DNA of 20,398 bases, from positions 1 to 20,398 of the IMG/VR virus record IMGVR_UViG_3300037071_004967. One strand, written 5' to 3'. The notes beneath the pieces are model-generated. The model was not told the origin of the DNA. It did no database searches and was given only the letters and a program-made list of their open reading frames with translations. A program made the translations under genes and the position numbers. Every line of letters starts with the position of its first letter. The first letter of the stretch is position 1. The DNA is from a virus. Positions 11,940-19,625 of this stretch are shown one piece after another.

Positions 11940-14063
11940 ATGGCATCGGTGAACAAGGTGAGCGCGCAACAGGCGGAAAACGATCCGGCCTTTCAGATTG
12001 CGCCGCCAGACGGGGACGGCCCGAACATGGGAGCCCTGCAAACGGCGTTTAGTCGCACGATGTCGGATACACAACCGTACCTCGACCAATGCCGGCAAAA
12101 CTACGAGACACGGTTTGCGATTTGGAACGGGCAGGCGGCGGACGGAAAGAAACACGCGAGAGAGGCAGGAGGGAAAATCGACCCGACGCCGTGGGATGGG
12201 GCGAGCGATTTGCGGGTGTACCTCGTTGACGGGGCGATCCGGTACAAGGTGGCACGCAACGGCATCGCCCTCCGCAAAGCGAACCTCGTTGCCGTGCCGG
12301 TGAACGGGGCGGATATAACCCGTGCGCGCGTGGTGAGTAACTTCATGAAGTGGCTCGTAAACACGCAGATTCCCGAGCTAGACCGCGAGGAGGAGTTGCT
12401 TTCAAATTATATCGAGGAAAAGGGCGTCGCGGCGACCGGGCAGTTTTGGGAAGTCTGTCAGGAAAAAACCCTCGTCACCCTGCGCCTGTCGGAATTTCAG
12501 CAGCAGTTTCCGCAAATGGATGTGCTGGCCCTCATGTCGGAAGAGGCGACCGCCGACCAGTTGCAGGCGATCCTTGAGGAAATCTACGGCATCAGCGCGA
12601 AGAAGGCGAAAGCGGTCCTCAAAGACCTGCGCGTAAAAGGAGAATCCGCCGTGCCGATGAACGGCCGCAAATACTCCCGCCCCGTCGTCCGCGCCTTCTG
12701 CCTCGACCGCGATTTATTCATTCCGTCGTGGGCAACCGACATCGAGACGTGCCCGTATATTTTCCGCGTCGAGTATTTTACGGCTGAACAACTCCGCGCG
12801 TTTTCCAACTCCGAAGGGTGGGACAAGGGTTGGACCGAGGCGGCGATTATGAAGTGCCGGGGCCGCATGGTTACGGTCATCCCGGACGCGACCCTGCAAC
12901 CGATTTCGCGCTCGTTTATTTATATCGACCGCAAAGTAATGTATACCGATTTGATCGGCGTCGTCTTTGCGTATCAGCGCCTCTCTGACGACGAGGGCGT
13001 GCCGGGTATTTACCTCACGATTTTCAACCCGTTTTTATCGAAGGACGCCGCCCAACCCGGCTATGCCAAGTTTGGCCTTCTCGGGTATCAGCACGGCGAA
13101 TACCCGTTCGTCCTGCACCGCAAAGAGTACCTTTCCCGTAAGCTCCATGACTCGCGCGGGACTCCCGAGACGGGCAAGGCGTGGCAGGACCAAATCAAGG
13201 CGCACCGTGACTCGCGCATTGATGCGGCCTCCCTCGCCATTGTCCCGCCTTTCGGGTATCCGCTTGGCCGGCCGCCCGCCCGGTGGGGTCCGGGTGTCCG
13301 CATCCCCGAGCGCCGCCCCGGCGAATATCATTTCATCGACAAGCCGACCGGCGACGTAAACACGGAGACATCCGAGGATCGCCTGATGAAGTCGTACAGC
13401 GAGTACAACGGGATCAACGGCGAAGGCTCCGACCCGGTGCTCACGAACACGCTCAACCAGCACGAAGTTGAAAAATTCCTGATGGGTTGGTGCAAGGCAT
13501 ACCGGCAGGTCTGGAAACTGTATCAGCAGTACGGCGACGAAGAGGTTTTCTTCCGCGTCATCGGCCTTCAGAACGCGCAGCCGCAGGTTTTCAAAAAGGG
13601 CGACCCGAGCGAGGACTACGATATTTATATGTCGTGGGACGTGTTCAGCATGTCGCCTGAACAGCAGACGCTAAAACTCGAAAACATCGCGAAGATTTGC
13701 GCGACCGCCGACAAGTACGGGCAGGTCGATTATTCCGAACTCCTGCAAATCCTCATCGAGTCCGTCGATCCGAACGTTGCCGAGCGCATCATCCTGCCCA
13801 AAGACACGGCCGCGAAAAAGTTTGTCGAGGAGGAGAAACAAGCCCTCGCGCAAATCTACTCCGGTTTCGACGAGGACATCAAACAGGGCTCGCCGCCGCA
13901 AATGGGGTTGCAGGTCATGCAGCAGTATATGCAAGCGCCCGATGTGCAGCAGCGTTACCAGAGCGACGAGGCTTTCAAGGGCCGCCTCGACAAGCGTTTC
14001 AAGCAATACAATTTCCAGATCACGCAGGAGCAAAACGCGCAAATCGGCCGCCTCGGTGCTTAG
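11940..14063 (+). CDS. Portal protein
   Basis: The 707-residue protein would form the dodecameric ring at one capsid vertex through which DNA enters and leaves. The N-terminal part has WDGASDLRVYLVDGAIR followed by a long helical region ending in NFMKWLVNTQIPELDREEEL, a layout typical of large phage portals. The middle is beta-rich (DRDLFIPSWATDIETCPYIF). Clip- and stem-like helices follow, and the C-terminus is Gln-rich and helical (QVMQQYMQAPDVQQRYQSDE). The gene follows the terminase and precedes the scaffold and capsid, the conserved head-gene order. A length of about 700 residues is found in several podovirus-type portals. Confidence 0.9.
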   Translation: MASVNKVSAQQAENDPAFQIAPPDGDGPNMGALQTAFSRTMSDTQPYLDQCRQNYETRFAIWNGQAADGKKHAREAGGKIDPTPWDGASDLRVYLVDGAIRYKVARNGIALRKANLVAVPVNGADITRARVVSNFMKWLVNTQIPELDREEELLSNYIEEKGVAATGQFWEVCQEKTLVTLRLSEFQQQFPQMDVLALMSEEATADQLQAILEEIYGISAKKAKAVLKDLRVKGESAVPMNGRKYSRPVVRAFCLDRDLFIPSWATDIETCPYIFRVEYFTAEQLRAFSNSEGWDKGWTEAAIMKCRGRMVTVIPDATLQPISRSFIYIDRKVMYTDLIGVVFAYQRLSDDEGVPGIYLTIFNPFLSKDAAQPGYAKFGLLGYQHGEYPFVLHRKEYLSRKLHDSRGTPETGKAWQDQIKAHRDSRIDAASLAIVPPFGYPLGRPPARWGPGVRIPERRPGEYHFIDKPTGDVNTETSEDRLMKSYSEYNGINGEGSDPVLTNTLNQHEVEKFLMGWCKAYRQVWKLYQQYGDEEVFFRVIGLQNAQPQVFKKGDPSEDYDIYMSWDVFSMSPEQQTLKLENIAKICATADKYGQVDYSELLQILIESVDPNVAERIILPKDTAAKKFVEEEKQALAQIYSGFDEDIKQGSPPQMGLQVMQQYMQAPDVQQRYQSDEAFKGRLDKRFKQYNFQITQEQNAQIGRLGA

Positions 14064-14262
14064 TACATTCTCACGTCCTTCCGAGTGGCCGGACGCCGAG
14101 GCATTCAACCGGGCCGGCGCGGAAACGGCCGTCGCAGTGTGGTCAAGCCGCCAACTTAACGAGGAACACCCCAAGCGGGTATCCGATCCCATACTACAAC
14201 AGGCCATTGCGGCCGAAATCCAAAAACGATGCGCCTCTTCCCCTACCGTAAACGCCCAATGA
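14056..14262 (+). CDS. Small unknown protein with GTG start (68 residues)
   Basis: GTG at 14056 overlaps the portal stop by 8 bases. The frame gives a helical sequence (STFSRPSEWPDAEAFNRAGA, then SRQLNEEHPKRVSDPILQQA). The TGA at 14260-14262 overlaps the next ATG as ATGA, which supports a translated frame here. There is no Shine-Dalgarno, so coupling to portal translation is likely. Function unknown. Confidence 0.55.
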   Translation: MLSTFSRPSEWPDAEAFNRAGAETAVAVWSSRQLNEEHPKRVSDPILQQAIAAEIQKRCASSPTVNAQ

Positions 14263-14504
14263 GCGTGTTCGCCGGCCCCTTCGACCCCGAAGACCCCGGC
14301 CCCGTGCAGGGCAACCCCGCCGAGGGTTGGTTTCTGGAAACGGGCATGGGCCGCGTCCTCGTCAAAGAGGGTATGTGGATCGTGCAGGGCGAGAGCGGCG
14401 ACTACTACGCCGTGCCGGGGTACGATTTCAAACGCATCTATGAAGCCATCGAAAAAGACGAAGCCGGCCGCCCTGAAAATAAAGACATCGAAAGCCCGGC
14501 GTGA
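14259..14504 (+). CDS. Small unknown head-region protein (81 residues)
   Basis: It starts MSVFAGPFDPEDPGPVQGNP and has a beta-rich middle (GWFLETGMGRVLVKEGMWIV then ESGDYYAVPGYDFKRIYEAI). It starts by ATGA overlap with the previous gene. The acidic, Gly-rich composition would suit a small virion or chaperone-like protein, but no family is recognised. Confidence 0.7.
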   Translation: MSVFAGPFDPEDPGPVQGNPAEGWFLETGMGRVLVKEGMWIVQGESGDYYAVPGYDFKRIYEAIEKDEAGRPENKDIESPA

Positions 14505-14748
14505 GGCCGGACTGACGCGCGAACAAAAACGCGCGCTCATGGAGGACTCGCTCAAGCAGCTTAACGGCAACCCCGCCTTTGAAATGTTCATCGACGTGGT
14601 TTGGGAACTCCGCGAATCCGCCGTGAAGTCCGCCTGTACGCAGGGGGTCACGGGCAACCCCTCCCTCGTCACGGGAGCCCTCGGGGAAATCTCGGCCTAT
14701 GAGGACATCTTATCCATCGTCGCGCAGTATATTAGCGATACTGATTGA
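14440..14748 (+). CDS. Small basic head-region protein (102 residues)
   Basis: It starts MKPSKKTKPAALKIKTSKAR, a basic tail, followed by a helical part (LTREQKRALMEDSLKQLNGN, PAFEMFIDVVWELRESAV, YEDILSIVAQYISDTD). The helical half recalls short proteins that sit between portal and scaffold in several phages. It overlaps the previous gene by 65 bases; a later ATG at 14539 would remove the basic tail. Function unknown. Confidence 0.65.
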   Translation: MKPSKKTKPAALKIKTSKARREAGLTREQKRALMEDSLKQLNGNPAFEMFIDVVWELRESAVKSACTQGVTGNPSLVTGALGEISAYEDILSIVAQYISDTD

Positions 14749-14821
14749 CAGATAAGAACGGCTAATGCACGGGTTTCGTCACTAGGGGGCCACCCCCCTT
14801 GAGGCTCTTGGGCTTTTAACC
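14749..14821 (+). promoter_or_regulatory. Possible promoter region before scaffold
   Basis: TTGACA (14745-14750) is a perfect -35 box, but no -10 box follows at 16-19 bases. TAATGC follows after 12 bases (14763-14768); the same TTGAC-N12-TAATGC string occurs on the minus strand at 1906-1883. An AGGGGG/CCCCCT hairpin (about 14783-14800) follows without a T run. Confidence 0.3.
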
Positions 14822-15934
14822 ATGTCGAACGAATCCACAGTGACCACTACGCCGGTCACTTCCGCGCCTAGCGCGAATGAAGGCGTCGATAAGTCTCGCA
14901 GCGGAAACCTGTCAGTTGGTCAGGCCGCCCTCCAACTCCTTCAACGGGGAGCACCGGAGAACCCGACTAGCAGCGCAGAACAGGCCACACCCCCGGCTCC
15001 ACCTGAGTCCGGCGAAACCGCTCCCCAACCTGCGCCTGTCGAGGCAGAAGCCCCGCCAGATTCTTTTCCCGAGGTAAACGCCCCCGAGGATCAACCGGCC
15101 GAAACGCCGGGCGAACCAAAGGACGGCACCGCTCTTTCACACGAACTCCCCCCCGAACTCCAAGCCAAGATCGACAAACGCATTGGCAAGGAAGTCGCCC
15201 GCCGCAAGACGCTCGAAGAGGAAAACGCACGGCTCAAGGCCCAGCTATCCCAGCCGCCTACGCAGTCCGCAACCCCTCCACCCGCGCCAAGCCCCGATGA
15301 ACCTCTCGGTCATGTGACTGACGTTCAGGCTCTCGCTCAGGAACACCACAACATCAAAGAGGTAAAACGTTGGGCTCAGGCTCAACTCCTCCGCGAAGAC
15401 GGTAGCGAAAGCATCGAGGCATACGGCCGGACATGGAGCAGACAGGATTTGCAAGCAACCGTCCTTAACGCCGACCGCGTACTAGAGGACCAAATACCTG
15501 CCCGCTTCCAGTTTCTTCAAGCCCGCAGTCAGGCCGAAGTAAACGCGCGACAAACCTTCCCGTGGCTCAACGATCCGCAAAGCGCGGAGTACGCCGAATA
15601 CCAAGCAGCTTTTAAGCAATATCCGATGCTCGCCAAAATGCCCGATGCCCCCTTCGTGGTGGCTGTTCAGATCACGGGCCGGCAAGCCCTTCAAAAGCAG
15701 CAGGAGGCAGCAGCCGCAGCGGCCAAGAAAAAGCAGACGCCGCCAAAGCCAAGCTCGCCGCCTCCCGGTTCACAAACCGCAGTCGGCGCGGCCCCCGCTC
15801 CCATCCGGGAGACGGTTCAAGCGACCGCCCAAAAGGCGGCCGATGCAGCAGTTCAGGGAGCGAAAGTGAAAGGCAACCTCACGCAGAAGGATATGGCGCG
15901 GCTTCTCTCGCAGAAAGCCCAATCGACTCGTTGA
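14822..15934 (+). CDS. Capsid scaffolding protein
   Basis: The protein has 370 residues, very rich in Ala, Pro, Gln and Glu. It has an acidic unstructured first third and a helix with LPPELQAKIDKRIGKEVARR and KTLEEENARLKAQLSQ (about 110-145). A folded middle ends in DAPFVVAVQITGRQALQKQQ, and a basic C-terminal helix has LTQKDMARLLSQKA. In scaffold proteins such a C-terminal helix binds the capsid shell. Its position directly before the capsid gene (4 bases apart) is the usual order. No protease motif is seen, so there is no sign of a fused head-maturation protease. Confidence 0.85.
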   Translation: MSNESTVTTTPVTSAPSANEGVDKSRSGNLSVGQAALQLLQRGAPENPTSSAEQATPPAPPESGETAPQPAPVEAEAPPDSFPEVNAPEDQPAETPGEPKDGTALSHELPPELQAKIDKRIGKEVARRKTLEEENARLKAQLSQPPTQSATPPPAPSPDEPLGHVTDVQALAQEHHNIKEVKRWAQAQLLREDGSESIEAYGRTWSRQDLQATVLNADRVLEDQIPARFQFLQARSQAEVNARQTFPWLNDPQSAEYAEYQAAFKQYPMLAKMPDAPFVVAVQITGRQALQKQQEAAAAAAKKKQTPPKPSSPPPGSQTAVGAAPAPIRETVQATAQKAADAAVQGAKVKGNLTQKDMARLLSQKAQSTR

Positions 15935-15938
15935 GTAA

Positions 15939-16958
15939 ATGCCCGAAGCAACAACCTATAATATCGTCGGTATCCGCGAAGACCTTACGGATTATTTGAC
16001 CATTCTTGAGCCCGAGGATACGCCCAAGCTCTCCTCGTTTAACAAGTCCCCCCGCCCGACCTCCTATTTTCAGGAGTGGCAGGTTGACAACCTCTCCCCG
16101 GTGCAATTCCCCGGCGTGCTTGAAGGGCAGGACGTTTCCGCCTTCGCCAACAAAGCACAAGCCCGCGCCCGCATCGGCAACTACGTGCAAAAGTTTTGGC
16201 GTCCGTGGGCCGTCTCGGATATTGTCGAGGCGTCCGATGTGGCCGGCGTGGCGAATGAAGTCGCCAACGCGAAAGCCAAGGTTGCGCGTGAAATCAAACG
16301 CGACATCGAAGCCGCCATCGGCTCCGACAACGAGATGCAGGCGGACAACGGCTCCGTGCCGTACCTGTTTCGCGGCCTCGGCAAATGGATCGGGCCGGCC
16401 TCCGGGCAGACCGTGCATCCCGTGCCCGCGCTCTACGAAACCCCCGCCGCGTCGATTTCAACCACACTCACGAACGCGCTTACCGAAGCGATTTTCAACA
16501 GTGTGTTTCAGTCGATCTTCGAGGTGAACGGCGGCAAGCGTTCTTACACGCTCTTTGCCGGCCCCACCCTCAAGCGGTATATCTCGCTGTTTCAGCGCGT
16601 CGAAGGCGCGGCCGGTACGACCAAAACGTATCAGGTCACGCAGGGCGCGGAGGAACACCGCATCGACCTGCACGTTGATATTTACGAGGGCGATTTCCAC
16701 ACGGTTACGATCATCCCCGATTTGTTCAACGGGCTTGTCTCCACTCCCGCCAACGCAACGAGCTTCCCTTACACGGATGTCTCCCGCGCTCGCGGCTACG
16801 TCATCGACCCCGACCTTGTAGGCGTGGGTTACATGATCGGTATGGAAAACATGGAGTTGCCCGACCTCGGCGCTGGCCGCCGTGGCCTCATCAAATCGGT
16901 TCCGACCCTCATGGTTAAGAACCCTCGCGGCCTCGGCAAGTTCGCGAGCCTGAGCTAA
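15939..16958 (+). CDS. Major capsid protein, DUF5309 (SU10)-like
   Basis: The protein has 339 residues. The N-terminus (REDLTDYLTILEPEDTPKLS then FNKSPRPTSYFQEWQVDNL) matches the layout of the DUF5309 capsid family described in phage SU10 and related podoviruses. A long spine-like helix follows (VANEVANAKAKVAREIKRDI, about 103-125), with beta segments and a C-terminus GLIKSVPTLMVKNPRGLGKF. Its role is the HK97-fold shell. The gene follows the scaffold by four bases and is followed by a highly expressed small gene. The family assignment comes from the sequence pattern and should be read as strong but not certain. Confidence 0.85.
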   Translation: MPEATTYNIVGIREDLTDYLTILEPEDTPKLSSFNKSPRPTSYFQEWQVDNLSPVQFPGVLEGQDVSAFANKAQARARIGNYVQKFWRPWAVSDIVEASDVAGVANEVANAKAKVAREIKRDIEAAIGSDNEMQADNGSVPYLFRGLGKWIGPASGQTVHPVPALYETPAASISTTLTNALTEAIFNSVFQSIFEVNGGKRSYTLFAGPTLKRYISLFQRVEGAAGTTKTYQVTQGAEEHRIDLHVDIYEGDFHTVTIIPDLFNGLVSTPANATSFPYTDVSRARGYVIDPDLVGVGYMIGMENMELPDLGAGRRGLIKSVPTLMVKNPRGLGKFASLS

Positions 16959-16976
16959 CCGCCAACCAGTAACCAC

Positions 16977-16983
16977 AAGGAGG
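16977..16983 (+). promoter_or_regulatory. Strong Shine-Dalgarno AAGGAGG
   Basis: It lies 8 bases upstream of the ATG at 16992. Most other head genes have no comparable site, so this small protein is probably made in large amounts. Confidence 0.8.
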
Positions 16984-16991
16984 ATACTACA

Positions 16992-17462
16992 ATGGCAAAC
17001 TTCAATATCACCATCCCCGGCGCGCGTGTTTCCCCTCTCATCCAGTATGAGAGCGGCATCATCGGCAACGCCGTCCGCTACCTCATCTATGGTTCGGACA
17101 TCAAGGTTGCGGCCGCCACCGGCATCACCGACACCATCACCGTCCTGCTTGGCAAGACGCCCAAGAACTTCGCCATCGTCGGCGCGTTTGCGTATATCTC
17201 GCAGGCGTTTGCCGGCCCCGGTGGACTCACCGCCCAAATCGGCACGCTGGCAACTCCCGCCGCCGTCCTCGACGTGGGCAGTGTGCTTGCGACCGGCTTC
17301 AAGCAGCCCGCAAACGGCATCTACTCGCTGGCAATCAGCGGTACGGCCCCCGTGGAGTTCTATGCAGTCTTCACCAGCGCGGTTTCGGGCGGCCCTGCCG
17401 CAACGACTGCCGGCATCATCGAGATTGTTCTGCAAATCCTCGACTTGGATCAGTTGTACTAA
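16992..17462 (+). CDS. Probable capsid decoration or other abundant head protein (156 residues)
   Basis: It starts MANFNITIPGARVSPLIQYE. It is almost Cys-free, Ala/Gly/Thr-rich and beta-rich (DTITVLLGKTPKNFAIVGAF, YSLAISGTAPVEFYAVFTSA), which is typical of small virion proteins. It sits directly after the capsid gene, has the best ribosome site of the head module, and is followed by a terminator. The inference is a decoration protein present in many copies. Alternatives are a spike or minor head protein. No named family is recognised. Confidence 0.6.
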   Translation: MANFNITIPGARVSPLIQYESGIIGNAVRYLIYGSDIKVAAATGITDTITVLLGKTPKNFAIVGAFAYISQAFAGPGGLTAQIGTLATPAAVLDVGSVLATGFKQPANGIYSLAISGTAPVEFYAVFTSAVSGGPAATTAGIIEIVLQILDLDQLY

Positions 17463-17476
17463 CCCAAACACTACAA

Positions 17477-17514
17477 CCCCGGCTCACGCTTAACGGCGCG
17501 GGCCGGGCCTTTTT
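17477..17514 (+). terminator. Terminator or attenuator after the capsid genes
   Basis: CCCGGC (17478-17483) pairs with GCCGGG (17502-17507), and pairing can be extended by two bases on the loop side. TTTTT (17510-17514) follows. It comes 15 bases after the decoration-gene stop. It ends two bases before the next ATG at 17517, so it may limit expression of the downstream genes rather than stop it completely. Confidence 0.8.
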
Positions 17515-17516
17515 GC

Positions 17517-17810
17517 ATGTTCGACGAAGCGGAATTTGCTTACGGCCTGCACGACTACGTTTTGAAAAACGTGGATAAGGAGAAGGCGCGCGCCGTGCTC
17601 AATCAGGCGCGCATTGCCCGGATCATGCAGCAAGCCGGCTCCGTCTCCATCAATGGCATCGGCCAAAAAATCGGCTCCATCGACGCCCGCACGTTCTTCC
17701 GGTGGGAGCAACAACTCCCCGGATGCTGGCGCAATGACGAGTTTCGCAAGGAGTTCCTTCGCGACAATCCCAACGCCCGCGCTCCCGGTTACACCGGACA
17801 CAAAAAGTGA
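17517..17810 (+). CDS. Small unknown phage protein (97 residues)
   Basis: It starts MFDEAEFAYGLHDYVLKNVD, followed by a basic helical middle (KARAVLNQARIARIMQQAGS) and a C-terminus rich in aromatic and basic residues (WEQQLPGCWRNDEFRKEFLR). The start abuts the terminator and has no Shine-Dalgarno. The end overlaps the connector start as GTGA. The middle could be a helix-turn-helix, but the match is weak. Function unknown. Confidence 0.65.
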   Translation: MFDEAEFAYGLHDYVLKNVDKEKARAVLNQARIARIMQQAGSVSINGIGQKIGSIDARTFFRWEQQLPGCWRNDEFRKEFLRDNPNARAPGYTGHKK

Positions 17811-19138
17811 GAACGGTTAATTACTCCGACTATCTCACGGGCGTCACCGCGCTTATCGGCATCCCGATTGAGGGCTTGCACGAACAGGAACGCTCTTGGC
17901 TCGACGCCTACTTTTCCAAGGCCCTGCGCGGCGCGTGGGAGGCGTCCAACTGGCTCGACCTGTGCCCGTACTCGGAAGCGCGCATCCCGAAAAACTTGGT
18001 GGAATATCCCAGCGACTACGCCCTTGGCGGCTGGCTCCTCAACGGCGTCACCATCGACACGGTTAAAATCTCCAACCCGCTCGACGGCCGGCGCAACGCG
18101 CAACGCCTCCTCGAAACGGCGACCAATTCGCCGCACGCAATCAATATCACGTTTCCCAATCCGCTCCCCAATACACAATACGTGTATCACGGATACGTAC
18201 ATGCGTTTAACCGGGAGTGGGTTTATATCACGGCGAGCGATGGGATTCAGGCCGTCACCGCGTTTTTCAACATCCGCCTCGGGACGCTCGGCACAATCAC
18301 AACTCTTACCGGCCTTGGCGTCGCGGCGATCAAACCGCTCGCGGGCGGGTGGTATGAAATCGCCGTCACCATGACGAGCCATGCCGACGCCGGCTATCTT
18401 CCGGGCGGCATCACCGTGGGCACTTCGGTTAATGGTTCGCTCCTGTCGGAACTCGGCGACCCGACGCGCGGTTTTCAGGCGTTCGGCATCACCATCACCC
18501 CGAACAACCCGCCCGGCCCCAACTCGTTTTTCATCCCGTGGGAACAGCCCGGCGAGCACACGATTGACGCCGTTTTCGAGGTGTGGGGCACAAACCCCAA
18601 CGGCTTCCTGCCCGGCGCGCGCTCCGCGTATCAACTCACCGATTACGGAATACAGTTTATTTGCACGACTTGGCCCTCCCCGGTGTGGCTTTATTACCGC
18701 GTGGCCTGCCCGTCCGTGCGCGCCACCACGTACAACCCGGTCCTGCCTTATGGGACCGGCCGCCGCGTCCGCTTCACCAACGCGCAAGGGATCATCAACA
18801 TTTACACGGCCAAGGCGCTTATCCTGCCCGGCCAAAGTCCCGACTCCCTGCCCGCCCTATGGGAGCTTTTGGAAATCCCCTTCCTGTTTCTCGACTACCT
18901 CATTCAACAGGCGTTCGGCGACTGGCTCGCAATGGACGGACAGGCCGACAAGGCCGCCGCCGCTTATGGATACGCGCGCACCTTCCTCGACGATCAACTC
19001 GACAAGCAGGAGCGCCAAATGGGCTACGTCGCACCGATCAAAATTTCCACGCACCTGACGAGTCAAAACCGGGGACTCGGTATGGCGGCACAATCCAACC
19101 AACCCGGTTTCCCCAACGGCCTCGGCTTTGGCTTCTGA
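17807..19138 (+). CDS. Head-tail connector with inserted lectin-like domain
   Basis: It begins at GTG 17807. The protein has 443 residues. Residues 1-55 (YSDYLTGVTALIGIP, AWEASNWLDLCPY) and the C-terminal part (about 300-405, with ALILPGQSPDSLPALWELLE, IPFLFLDYLIQQAFGDWL and MDGQADKAAAAYGYA) fit phage connector or adaptor proteins below the portal. Between them, about residues 95-235 (YVYHGYVHAFNREWVYITAS, GGWYEIAVTM, GFQAFGITI) have the pattern of a carbohydrate-binding beta-sandwich known from many phage tail proteins, including the Gly-Trp-Tyr motif. An insertion of that domain into a connector is inferred. No Cys cluster or enzyme motif is seen. Confidence 0.7.
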   Translation: MRTVNYSDYLTGVTALIGIPIEGLHEQERSWLDAYFSKALRGAWEASNWLDLCPYSEARIPKNLVEYPSDYALGGWLLNGVTIDTVKISNPLDGRRNAQRLLETATNSPHAINITFPNPLPNTQYVYHGYVHAFNREWVYITASDGIQAVTAFFNIRLGTLGTITTLTGLGVAAIKPLAGGWYEIAVTMTSHADAGYLPGGITVGTSVNGSLLSELGDPTRGFQAFGITITPNNPPGPNSFFIPWEQPGEHTIDAVFEVWGTNPNGFLPGARSAYQLTDYGIQFICTTWPSPVWLYYRVACPSVRATTYNPVLPYGTGRRVRFTNAQGIINIYTAKALILPGQSPDSLPALWELLEIPFLFLDYLIQQAFGDWLAMDGQADKAAAAYGYARTFLDDQLDKQERQMGYVAPIKISTHLTSQNRGLGMAAQSNQPGFPNGLGFGF

Positions 19139-19139
19139 T

Positions 19140-19460
19140 ATGGCTTACACAAATCTCAACAACCTCTATCCGAAGCCCGCGCGCGATAACAAGAACGTGC
19201 TCGTACCTTCGTTCTCCCTCGTCGTCGGGGCCGCTCCAACGGCCGTGCCGGCGACGACCTACGCCGACCCGCGCGTTGACCTCGTTTTGGTTCAACCCGT
19301 GGCGGACATCACCGTAACGTTTGACGGGAGCAACCCGACGACGGACGGATTTTTGGTCAAGGCCGGCGTCGCTGAATTTTGGTCACTCGCCCGGCTTCTC
19401 GCCGCGCGCTTCACGGCCGGCGCTTCAACGACCCTGCACACGTCTCCTTTCCAACTGTAA
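19140..19460 (+). CDS. Unknown virion-region protein (106 residues)
   Basis: It starts MAYTNLNNLYPKPARDNKNV. It is beta-rich and Thr/Ala-rich (VGAAPTAVPATTYADPRVDL, VADITVTFDGSNPTTDGFLV) and lacks charged helices. The start is one base after the connector TGA. It is a probable minor structural protein by composition and place; no family is recognised. Confidence 0.65.
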   Translation: MAYTNLNNLYPKPARDNKNVLVPSFSLVVGAAPTAVPATTYADPRVDLVLVQPVADITVTFDGSNPTTDGFLVKAGVAEFWSLARLLAARFTAGASTTLHTSPFQL

Positions 19461-19463
19461 CCC

Positions 19464-19619
19464 ATGAACAAAACCGAAGCCCTCCGCATCGTCCGCGAGG
19501 CGTGCGCCTCTGTCACCGCCAACCTGCAAACGCATCAAATGGTTCAGCAGGCGCTTGCCGTGCTAGAGCGTGAACTCACGCCGCCGCCCGCCCCGCCCGA
19601 GCCCCCCAAGGCGGAATAG
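19464..19619 (+). CDS. Small unknown protein (51 residues)
   Basis: It starts MNKTEALRIVREACASVTAN and continues as a helix (LQTHQMVQQALAVLERE) ending in a Pro-rich tail. It starts three bases after the previous stop and ends six bases before the next ATG, so it fills an otherwise unexplained space. Short helical proteins of this type are frequent in phage connector regions. Function unknown. Confidence 0.6.
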   Translation: MNKTEALRIVREACASVTANLQTHQMVQQALAVLERELTPPPAPPEPPKAE

Positions 19620-19625
19620 TATGCA

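Noticed and set aside
13671-14672. 333-codon open frame on the minus strand opposite the portal
   Set aside because: Antisense to well-supported plus-strand genes; its composition follows the codon bias of the opposite strand. Two similar long antisense frames (16458-17471 and 17789-18835) were rejected for the same reason.
14783-14800. AGGGGG/CCCCCT hairpin before the scaffold gene as a terminator
   Set aside because: No T run follows; the downstream sequence is mixed.
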